In this document: in pieces, positions 63,101 through 64,000 of the stretch
Numbering within the stretch: position 1 is the first letter of the stretch
How the letters are laid out: each line of letters opens with the position of its first letter
From: Pycnopodia helianthoides
Taxonomy: Eukaryota > Echinodermata > Asteroidea > Forcipulatida > Asteriidae
Direction of reading: 5' to 3'
Length of the DNA stretch: 64,000 nucleotides
NCBI GenBank assembly: GCA_032158295.1
Contig: CM063252.1
Coordinates: 18,930,036 to 18,994,035 of the forward strand
Translations under genes and position numbers: made by a program
The notes under the pieces: model-generated
Told to the model about the DNA's origin: nothing
Seen by the model: only the letters and a program-made list of their open reading frames with translations
Databases searched by the model: none

Positions 63101-63462
63101 ACAAGATGCCAGTCTACAGCACCCTAATGACAATCACTATCTAGACATCAGCAACCAACAATCCACAATAAGTTACCGACTGTTAGTAACAGTTAAACGT
63201 ATTTGATGCTTCAGAAACAACTTTGAAAGCTATGACCAAAACTTATTTATACCCTCCTCATAAAAGCAAAACACACACAGAAACATAAAAGCTTTCAGGA
63301 AAATTACTGTGAGTTTTCCAACATCAGTTAGTAACCATCAATCCAATAAAACAACTTAAAAGCCTGTAACTAAATACAGCAATAAAAATGTCAACCATAA
63401 AATCTCTTCAGTGAAAATAATCCAGGATCTTTTACCTTGTTCTTGGAGAACAGTCCTTTCAT
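1..63462 (-). CDS. lmpt: Limpet-type PET-LIM protein gene, ten candidate coding exons, incomplete at 3' end
   Basis: Joining 63462-63436, 50743-50658, 38498-38318, 37513-37278, 35591-35373, 4769-4569, 3313-3127, 2655-2486, 1807-1621 and 209-177 on the minus strand gives about 509 residues before the left edge, with every junction at AG/GT and every phase matching except one apparent frameshift in exon 4. Predicted order: cysteine-rich N-terminus (22-46), PET domain (about 85-177), LIM1 179-236, LIM2 245-296, LIM3 305-361, LIM4 370-422, LIM5 431-481, first CxxC of LIM6 at 490/493. This is the architecture of Drosophila Limpet and C. elegans LIM-9. Known family members are zinc-binding scaffold proteins; LIM-9 sits at muscle M-lines and adhesion sites. 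LIM3-LIM6 match FHL proteins best, while PET, LIM1 and LIM2 match Testin/Prickle. The structure is a manual prediction without transcript support. No signal peptide or membrane segment is visible. Confidence 0.93.
177..209 (-). CDS. lmpt: Candidate 33-nt in-frame microexon in LIM6 (or start of a terminal exon)
   Basis: A strong acceptor (pyrimidine-rich CCATTTTTCTTCAG) is followed by bases that continue exon 9 in frame as VGGPTPPGANP and then a good donor, CCTG|GTAAGA. The exon is 33 nt and phase 1 on both sides, so including or skipping it keeps the frame. It would place a Gly/Pro-rich loop after the first CxxC of LIM6, between CQKPIV and the expected rest of the domain left of the window. 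The alternative is reading through the donor for 18 more residues (GKKDRHFDATNAKQVVVF) to TAG at 121-123, ending the protein with a truncated LIM6. I prefer the microexon because FHL and Limpet proteins end with a complete LIM, but the sequence alone does not settle it. Confidence 0.62.
210..1620 (-). other. Intron between exon 9 and the microexon
   Basis: The intron has donor GTAAGT and acceptor TTCTTCAG. I see no repeat, inverted repeat or further exon in it. Confidence 0.7.
1621..1807 (-). CDS. lmpt: Exon 9, LIM5 body and first CxxC of LIM6
   Basis: The exon is 187 nt, enters in phase 0 and leaves in phase 1 (GTTG|GTAAGT); the acceptor is TTTCTCTCAG. It encodes IISSGGLSYQKKPWHRDCFC and later RFTLRDEKRYCADCYGEKF. 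LIM5 ligands H15, C18, C21, C24, C42 and C45 are intact. The exon ends CSACQKPIV, equivalent to CAGCTNPIS at the start of the last LIM of FHL2, so at least one more LIM exon is expected downstream. Confidence 0.95.
1882..2160 (+). repeat. tRNA-like SINE fragment interrupted by a foldback element
   Basis: An A-box-like GTGGCCAAGTGGTCCAGCAC occurs at about 1882-1900 and a B-box-like GTGGATTTGAATCCTGG at about 2140-2156. The foldback at 1912-2085 lies between them. Removing it puts the two boxes a tRNA-like distance apart, so the foldback probably inserted into an older tRNA-derived element. No cloverleaf or clear target duplication was established. Confidence 0.45.
1912..2085. mobile_element. 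Foldback (MITE-like) element with about 65-bp inverted arms
   Basis: The left arm starts GGCAAGAGACTATGACTGAG and the right arm ends with its reverse complement. Pairing continues inward through GTATCCAAGATGGC/GCCATCTTGGATAC with few mismatches. The centre carries a second short palindrome, CACCAA...TTGGTG. No coding capacity is present. The layout fits a non-autonomous foldback DNA transposon of unknown superfamily. Confidence 0.75.
2302..2450 (-). repeat. tRNA-derived SINE, copy 1 (short form)
   Basis: On the minus strand it begins TGGCATATCGTGGCTGAGCG (A-box-like), jumps to GGTTCACATAGCAAGCAC, continues through TAAGTTCACTTATAAGGCAT and CCTTGGTTTCATTAC, and ends in an (ATT)n-like tail. It matches copy 3 at 37538-37861 but lacks about 170 bp of the middle, including the B box. 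The AT-rich trinucleotide tail is typical of some invertebrate SINEs. Confidence 0.75.
2486..2655 (-). CDS. lmpt: Exon 8, LIM4 body and first CxxC of LIM5
   Basis: The exon is 170 nt. Two bases complete a Gly codon with exon 7, then 56 codons follow, leaving in phase 0 (GAG|GTAAGA). The acceptor is TTTACTAG. It reads VTRLGFQGKEWHDKCFRCKV and ends FGIKCTGCGE. LIM4 ligands H12, C15, C18, C21, C39 and C42 are all present with canonical spacing, and CTGC starts LIM5. It aligns with FHL LIM2, including GTxSFVPKE near its centre. Confidence 0.96.
2656..3126 (-). other. Intron 7
   Basis: Short intron with donor GTGAGC and acceptor TTTACTAG. It is AT-rich and I see no repeat or other feature. Confidence 0.7.
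3127..3313 (-). CDS. lmpt: Exon 7, LIM3 body and first CxxC of LIM4
   Basis: The exon is 187 nt, enters in phase 0 and leaves in phase 1 (CCTG|GTGAGC); the acceptor is CTTGATAG. It encodes DLSFKNQHYHETCFEARYTC and then HFCKESLADKAFGNW, ending NKCQACGEILKP. LIM3 ligands are H10, C13, C20, C23, C41 and C44. The spacing C13-x6-C20 is four residues longer than the usual Cx2C of FHL relatives (HEACFHCSQC in FHL2), an oddity of this domain. The CxxC of LIM4 follows at C53/C56. Confidence 0.96.
3314..4568 (-). other. Intron 6
   Basis: Intron with donor GTGAGA and acceptor CTTGATAG. I recognise no gene or repeat in it. Confidence 0.7.
4569..4769 (-). CDS. lmpt: Exon 6, rest of LIM2 and first CxxC of LIM3; contains candidate FHL-type start
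   Basis: This 201-nt exon (67 codons, phase 0 in and out) has acceptor TTCATCCTACAG and donor AAG|GTGAGA. It reads LIFSQEYVRAMDGSFHPGH, supplying LIM2 ligands H16, H19, C22, C25, C43 and C46, then LFANTCAECDQKIG, which starts LIM3 (C55, C58). The stretch from C22 to C58 aligns with the N-terminal half-LIM and start of LIM1 in FHL2 (HHCNESL...YILRE...NTCEEC). An in-frame ATG at 4739-4737 sits in GCCATGG, the best start context seen in the gene. Translation from it would give an FHL-like protein with a half LIM. Confidence 0.96.
4770..12816 (-). other. Large intron 5, downstream third
   Basis: This is intronic by position. It contains open frames of up to 174 codons (8268-8792, plus strand) and 131 codons (11853-12248, minus), but none shows a domain I recognise and AT-rich sequence of this length can give such frames by chance. 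No clear repeat pair was found. Confidence 0.6.
12817..13263. mobile_element. TTAA-flanked palindromic element, copy 1
   Basis: The left end reads TTAAAGGCAGAGTATACTTT and the right end is a diverged reverse complement ending CCCTGCTTTTAA. A perfect 12-bp hairpin (AGAAAGGCTTTA, loop TGCC) lies near the centre at 13056-13083. Both ends carry TTAA, as expected for a piggyBac-type target site, and there is no open reading frame of note. The second copy at 59898-60252 shares the ends and the general design. I recall very similar long palindromic repeats from sea star genomes. Confidence 0.7.
13264..16916 (-). other. Large intron 5, no recognised feature
   Basis: AT-rich intron sequence. I see no gene, transposon end or conserved motif that I can support. 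Confidence 0.55.
16917..17077 (-). promoter_or_regulatory. Possible alternative promoter with noncoding first exon
   Basis: On the minus strand a TATAAA at about 17073-17068 is followed by about 125 bases with no ATG and a donor ATCAAG|GTAAAT (exon end 16917). A 5' UTR exon here could splice to exon 6, whose internal ATG would then be the start. The plus strand reads TATAAAAGG across the same site, so direction is uncertain. Weak evidence: one TATA and one donor. Confidence 0.28.
17078..20102 (-). other. Large intron 5, no recognised gene
   Basis: Intron sequence. A small hairpin (CTCAGCTT/AAAGCTGAG) at about 18622-18642 is followed by a T-rich stretch to about 18860. It could be part of a retroelement tail, but I cannot identify it. 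Confidence 0.5.
20103..20224. repeat. Perfect 53-bp inverted repeat with 16-nt spacer
   Basis: The arms 20103-20155 and 20172-20224 are exact reverse complements over 53 bp. Each includes GGCCTGACGTTTCGACCC, or its complement ending GTCGAAACGTCAGG. Within each arm GACTC-TGCTA-GGGTC can form a stem-loop placed directly before GAAACGTC. No flanking duplication was found. Confidence 0.85.
20225..21210 (-). other. Large intron 5, no recognised feature
   Basis: Intron sequence with no supported gene or repeat. Confidence 0.5.
21211..21490 (-). promoter_or_regulatory. CpG-rich island with possible untranslated first exon
   Basis: This block is visibly richer in G+C and CpG than its surroundings (for example GGAATCGATCGATCGATTGG). 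On the minus strand it ends with a good donor, TTGACAG|GTAAAC (exon end 21211), and a TATATAG lies near 21488-21482. It could be another alternative start for the gene, noncoding if spliced to exon 6. No coding frame linking to exon 6 in phase was found. Speculative. Confidence 0.25.
21491..23623 (-). other. Large intron 5 segment
   Basis: Intron sequence. The only motif noted is a minus-strand CTCF-like site at 22284-22300 (AATAGAGGGCAGCA). Confidence 0.5.
23624..23853. mobile_element. Foldback element with tRNA-like arms, copy 1
   Basis: The left arm read on the minus strand and the right arm read on the plus strand both resemble a tRNA gene. Each has an A-box-like GATAGCTCAGTTGGTAGAG (right: GATGGCTCAGTTGGTTGAG) followed by a B-box-like GGTTCAAGTACC or TGTTCAAATACC. 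Between them, inverted copies of ACAAAATAGGGAGAC face each other across a short spacer. The same organisation recurs at 35885-36145, so it is a family. It is not a pair of functional tRNA genes: stems and B boxes are degenerate. Confidence 0.7.
23854..25038 (-). other. Large intron 5 segment with short tandem and G/C runs
   Basis: It holds a 20-bp unit repeated twice at 24543-24582 (GCTTGAGGGTCAAGCGACCT, itself containing a 7-bp hairpin). At its right end a G-rich run (24961-24998) is followed by a C run (25018-25030) that could pair with it. No gene was recognised. Confidence 0.6.
25039..25160 (+). repeat. tRNA-derived SINE, copy 2 (truncated)
   Basis: Starts GGTTCACATAACAAGCACC, continues AAGTTCACTTTTGAGGCATC and CTTGGTTTCATTACCAG, and ends in an AAT-rich tail. 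It matches the 3' part of copies 1 and 3. Its first base falls exactly at the deletion junction seen in copy 1. Confidence 0.7.
25528..25591. repeat. 64-bp dispersed repeat, copy A
   Basis: TCAATATATATTCTGTTTGC, then GGTAACACCATGTGTA and ATCTACTTTGCTGTGTAGAT, recur at 30444-30507 with only a few differences. Sequence after copy A (CTACTACCGCGGAGTACATT and on) is absent from copy B, so A is probably part of a longer element whose full extent I cannot set. Confidence 0.65.
25592..27960 (-). other. Large intron 5 segment
   Basis: Intron sequence with no recognised gene or repeat apart from a poly-A run near 25825. Confidence 0.5.
27961..28178 (-). other. lmpt: Candidate alternative first exon (internal promoter)
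   Basis: On the minus strand a consensus donor, CAATGGAAG|GTGAGT, ends at 27961. An upstream ATG at 27987-27985 would give MLLYSAQWK ending in phase 0, compatible with exon 6. Alternatively the exon is all 5' UTR and translation starts at the GCCATGG in exon 6. The exon start is inferred from the TATA box at 28208-28201. An acceptor-like TTTTTCCAG near 28077 means it could also be an internal exon. There is no transcript evidence. Confidence 0.45.
28201..28208 (-). promoter_or_regulatory. TATA box of candidate intronic promoter
   Basis: The minus strand reads TGACGTATAAATACGCGCTT, a TATAAATA match preceded by a CRE-like TGACGT half site. A start site about 25-30 bases downstream (near 28175) would place the exon ending at 27961 directly behind it. 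A second TATAAAGG lies about 65 bases upstream on the same strand and a near-CRE (ATGACGTC) near 28315-28322. Confidence 0.45.
28598..28693 (-). CDS. lmpt: Candidate alternative first coding exon (32 codons)
   Basis: The ATG at 28693-28691 (context AAAGAAATGT) opens a frame reading MSTTEKVPAHLPVTRTG then SGGRGKRRIAAESGK, ending exactly at a GTAAGT donor in phase 0. Exon 6 is the next coding exon downstream and also starts in phase 0, so the product would carry this basic 32-residue leader, ten residues of LIM2 linker, the half LIM and LIM3 onward. PET and LIM1 would be absent. Local G+C is raised compared with the intron. It lies 0.5 kb upstream of the TATA box at 28.2 kb and would need its own promoter. 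Confidence 0.6.
30444..30507. repeat. 64-bp dispersed repeat, copy B
   Basis: Near-identical to 25528-25591 and in the same orientation; similarity stops abruptly on both sides. Confidence 0.65.
32594..32623. repeat. 12-bp perfect palindrome with GGTCA half sites
   Basis: AGTTATGACCGG and CCGGTCATAACT face each other across TTGTGA. The arms contain GGTCA/TGACC, the half site bound by many nuclear receptors. Function unknown. Confidence 0.5.
33932..34006 (+). promoter_or_regulatory. Two CTCF-like motifs
   Basis: ACAGAGGGCAGCA at about 33935-33947 and CCAGCAGAGGGCAGCA at about 33992-34007 match the CTCF core, the second very closely. Similar cores occur on the plus strand at 38035-38048 and on the minus strand at 22284-22300. 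They could instead be remnants of a repeat. Confidence 0.35.
35373..35591 (-). CDS. lmpt: Exon 5, LIM1 and first finger pair of LIM2
   Basis: This 219-nt exon (73 codons, phase 0 in and out) has acceptor TTCTATGCAG and donor GAG|GTAGGT. It begins ECFKCGGEIEAGDMGVYAD. The zinc ligands of LIM1 are all present: C2, C5, H29, C32, C35, C38, C56, H59 within the exon, a canonical CX2C-X23-HX2C-X2-CX2C-X17-CX2H LIM. It closes with CIACDE, the first CxxC of LIM2, so the intron cuts LIM2 directly after its first knuckle. The segment DELLVDLAYFHKDGHIFCERH is close to the Prickle/Testin/Limpet LIM1 consensus. The intron after it is 30.6 kb long and contains candidate alternative promoters. Confidence 0.96.
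35885..36145. mobile_element. Foldback element with tRNA-like arms, copy 2
   Basis: The right arm reads GGCTAGAGAGCTCAGTTGGT then AGAGTGCGGGCACG, a B-box-like GGTTCAAAATCC and TCTAGTC, whose last bases can pair with the first ones as an acceptor stem. The left arm is a related tRNA-like sequence on the minus strand (ATAGCTCAGTTGGCAGAG, then GATTCAAATCC). Inner inverted copies of AAGATATTG(A)...AAAATAGGG flank a spacer of about 50 nt. Same plan as 23624-23853. Confidence 0.75.
36292..36420. repeat. Imperfect inverted repeat, about 55-bp arms
   Basis: ATATGGCGGAC and GTCCGCCATAT, together with AGGTTTGGGTA and TACACCCAAACC, are arranged symmetrically with outer AATAAGCC/GGCTAATAA. This suggests a small decayed foldback element. 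Confidence 0.55.
37278..37513 (-). CDS. lmpt: Exon 4, PET domain, with apparent 1-nt frameshift
   Basis: The acceptor is CCAAAAAG and the donor CAG|GTATGT. The frame from exon 3 reads VEDFMNSLPNNQIP, then SAGEKYRDRQIILQMPRQD, matching the PET core (SLPxxxxP...GxxYRxxQLxxQLPxxD). Family alignment holds to RDEVAF, where the consensus ...REALGxGxVK should follow. The continuing frame gives STEGLKITLKK and ends in phase 2, which does not fit exon 5. One frame over, the same bases read NGRVKDYLKEDQ and end in phase 0, restoring both the conserved GxVK and the splice phase. A base therefore seems to be missing near an A4 run at 37315-37318. An assembly indel is most likely; a real allele or pseudogenising change is possible. 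Confidence 0.88.
37514..38317 (-). other. Intron 3
   Basis: It contains the full-length SINE copy 3 and a plus-strand AGAGGGCAGC motif near 38035-38048. Confidence 0.75.
37538..37861 (-). repeat. tRNA-derived SINE, copy 3 (longest form)
   Basis: On the minus strand the head reads TGTCGTGGCCGAGCGGTTAA and later GTGGGTTCGAGTCCTGTC, clear A and B boxes of a Leu/Ser-like tRNA with a long variable region. A body follows (GCAAGCACCCTTG, AAGTTCACTTATGAGGCATC, CTTGGTTTCATTAC) and then an (AAT)n tail. About 320 bp in all. It is the reference copy for the truncated copies at 2302-2450 and 25039-25160. Confidence 0.85.
38318..38498 (-). CDS. lmpt: Exon 3, cysteine motif and start of PET domain
   Basis: The exon is 181 nt: one base completing Arg38, then 60 codons, leaving in phase 0 (AAG|GTAAAC). 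The acceptor is TTATTATCCAG. It opens with STCTACGCQRDDHDI, the CxxCxC...DHD motif that precedes PET domains, and ends with GYSWVPQGLSPAK, which aligns with the first PET block (GYxWVPPGL) of Prickle and Testin relatives. It joins in phase to VEDFMNSLP in exon 4. Confidence 0.92.
38732..38994. mobile_element. MITE with perfect 30-bp terminal inverted repeats
   Basis: CATATGTGATGCGATCAAGC... at 38732-38761 and its exact reverse complement at 38965-38994 enclose about 200 bp of noncoding sequence. If the ends are TGTGATGCG...CGCATCACA, the element is flanked by TA on both sides, the target duplication of Tc1/mariner elements. Confidence 0.75.
41586..42278. mobile_element. PIF/Harbinger-like MITE
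   Basis: The ends TGGCCCTGTCACACCTTGAC (left) and the reverse complement of GTCAAGGTGTACAGGCCA (right) form inverted repeats of about 40 bp, continuing through GATTTAGCC. A TAA lies immediately outside both ends (41583-41585 and 42279-42281), fitting the TWA duplication of Harbinger elements. The interior has no long frame and is rich in CTTAT/ATAAG palindromes and CpG. Confidence 0.75.
44583..44782 (+). mobile_element. 5'-truncated LINE, last codons plus 3' UTR and (ATT)n tail
   Basis: SPSLDTFKTWLKTYLF and a stop are readable near 44585-44635, the usual C-terminal peptide of CR1/Rex/L2-like LINE second open frames. It is followed by AAAGCGCCGCGAGCGTCGAA, GCTATATATAAGTATCCACT and an (ATT)n run at 44756-44780, the typical 3' end. 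The reverse transcriptase itself is absent. Both flanks carry a related segment in opposite orientation (GATGGATTGCAA near 44515 and TTGCAATCCATC near 44855), so the LINE may have landed inside a foldback element. Confidence 0.75.
44947..45132. mobile_element. Small inverted-repeat element
   Basis: GTGTCTGTCATGCGTTGTGC and GCACAACGCATGACGGACAC differ at one position as inverted repeats. The 186-bp unit is full of GCATTGC/GCAATGC words and has no coding capacity. Confidence 0.6.
48467..48515 (-). repeat. Fragment of tRNA-armed repeat, copy 3
   Basis: GACTAGAGCGGGACTTGAAC followed by CTGCGACCTCTGGATTAATG matches the left arm of the tRNA-armed foldback family. It breaks off within the anticodon-arm region. 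Confidence 0.6.
50658..50743 (-). CDS. lmpt: Exon 2, cysteine-rich N-terminal segment
   Basis: The exon has acceptor TGCATTAG and donor GAG|GTAAGT, is 86 nt long, enters in phase 0 and leaves in phase 2. It encodes VFPYEEVDKGQPCLSC followed by GDRCLGFTPHKW, and the last two bases complete an Arg codon with exon 3. The CxxC...C cluster followed by a CxxCGC motif at the start of exon 3 is typical of the region just before the PET domain in Limpet and Prickle proteins. Flanking introns are about 12-13 kb on each side. Confidence 0.85.
50744..63435 (-). other. Intron 1
   Basis: About 12.7 kb. It contains one palindromic TTAA-flanked element (59898-60252), a short G run at 53630-53642 and CAG-rich sequence near 57570-57640. 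No exon or gene was recognised elsewhere. Confidence 0.6.
59898..60252. mobile_element. TTAA-flanked palindromic element, copy 2
   Basis: The left end TTAAAGGGAGTATACCTTTG and the right end CAAAGGTATAATTTGCCTTTAA are inverted repeats. The centre has a 42-nt near-perfect palindrome (60053-60094) with CAATCTGAGAAA arms and one mismatched pair. TTAA is present at both ends. Same family as 12817-13263. Confidence 0.7.
63436..63462 (-). CDS. lmpt: Exon 1, start codon and residues 1-9
   Basis: The minus strand reads MKGLFSKNK and then a donor AAG|GTAAAA, phase 0. I chose this ATG (63462-63460) because the same frame upstream has no other ATG before an in-frame TAA about 20 codons away. The ATG has a purine at -3 (GGA before ATG). 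The exon continues upstream as 5' UTR for an unknown length. Phase 0 fits exon 2, which opens with VFPYEEVDKGQPC. The short lysine-rich N-terminus is not diagnostic by itself; the assignment rests on strand, phase and donor, so an unseen alternative first exon is possible. Confidence 0.72.
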
Positions 63463-64000
63463 TCCGCACTTAGCCACGTTTGATGTCTTGTCTATACTCC
63501 GATACAAAGTAATAATTCCCTTTGATTACCAAATCCAATCTTGTATCCCCTGGCGGTGCAGCGCGGTCCCGCAACTAGCAATAAGACTCACCAAGTGAGA
63601 CCAGCGCATCATCTGCCGACTCTATTCGGTGTGACTGACCGACATTTCCAAACAGTTAAGAGCACTTGCTGCTTGGGGCCTGGGCTACATGCCAAAAGCA
63701 GAGGCACTCCAGTAGTGGTATGTGCTACAAAGCAACACACAGTCAGGCATGTGGGCAGTGTACATGTACTTCAGACATACTGCGGTTAGTTAGTATGCTG
63801 GTGGGTAAGGACTAGTCCAAACTAACATGGGGGTGGCACATGAGTCACAGCAACTTTTAGTTAGATGTGTATGCTGGCTTAAGTTGCGCATCACCCATTT
63901 GGTCCAATTGTTAGGAATGCTACACATTAAAGGAATTAATCCATCAGATATCTTGTTCTTGTGTAGACACTATCACATTATATGCGGGCATGAATTTTTT
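63463..64000 (-). promoter_or_regulatory. 5' UTR and probable promoter region of the long isoform
   Basis: The sequence upstream of the first ATG contains a locally CpG-richer block at about 63545-63640. No TATA box is evident. A donor-like CACTTG|GTGAGT near 63588 (minus strand) hints at a separate untranslated exon further upstream. The transcription start is not determined. Confidence 0.4.

Overview
The window looks like AT-rich animal nuclear DNA lying almost entirely inside one large gene. The gene is read on the minus strand, from about 63.5 kb down past the left edge. Ten candidate coding exons with consensus splice sites and matching codon phases assemble into a PET-LIM protein of the Limpet family (Drosophila Limpet, C. 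elegans LIM-9/FHL): a cysteine-rich N-terminus, a PET domain, five complete LIM domains and the start of a sixth. Most of the remaining sequence is intron. The gene content and the repeats suggest an invertebrate deuterostome. Two TTAA-flanked foldback elements and the tRNA-armed repeats resemble repeats I recall from sea stars, so an asteroid echinoderm is my best guess, from memory and not from a search.

Layout in order of transcription: promoter and first coding exon (63.44-63.46 kb), exon 2 (50.7 kb), exon 3 (38.4 kb), PET exon 4 (37.4 kb), LIM1 exon 5 (35.5 kb), then a 30.6 kb intron, then a tight 3' group of exons 6-9 (4.77-1.62 kb) for LIM2-LIM5 and the first finger half of LIM6, and a 33-nt candidate microexon at 177-209. 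The rest of LIM6 must lie left of the window, unless the open frame to a stop at 121 is used.

The most interesting feature is the 30.6 kb intron between LIM1 and LIM2. It contains candidate alternative first exons on the same strand: a TATA box with an exon ending in a consensus donor at 27,961, and a 32-codon ATG-started exon at 28,598-28,693 ending in phase 0. Both would splice in phase to exon 6. Exon 6 itself carries an in-frame ATG in a GCCATGG context just before the second finger of LIM2. A transcript starting here would encode half a LIM domain followed by LIM3-LIM6, which is the four-and-a-half-LIM layout of FHL proteins. One locus may therefore make both a PET-LIM protein and an FHL protein.

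The PET exon has an apparent one-base frameshift at 37,309-37,318. Restoring one base would align the end of the PET domain and also fix the splice phase into LIM1.

The introns hold many repeats: a tRNA-derived SINE family (three copies), foldback elements with tRNA-like arms (two copies and a fragment), two TTAA-flanked palindromic elements, a Harbinger-like MITE, a TA-flanked MITE with perfect 30-bp inverted repeats, a 53-bp perfect inverted repeat, a LINE 3' tail and several smaller inverted repeats. No other gene was recognised. No CRISPR array, rRNA or functional tRNA was seen.
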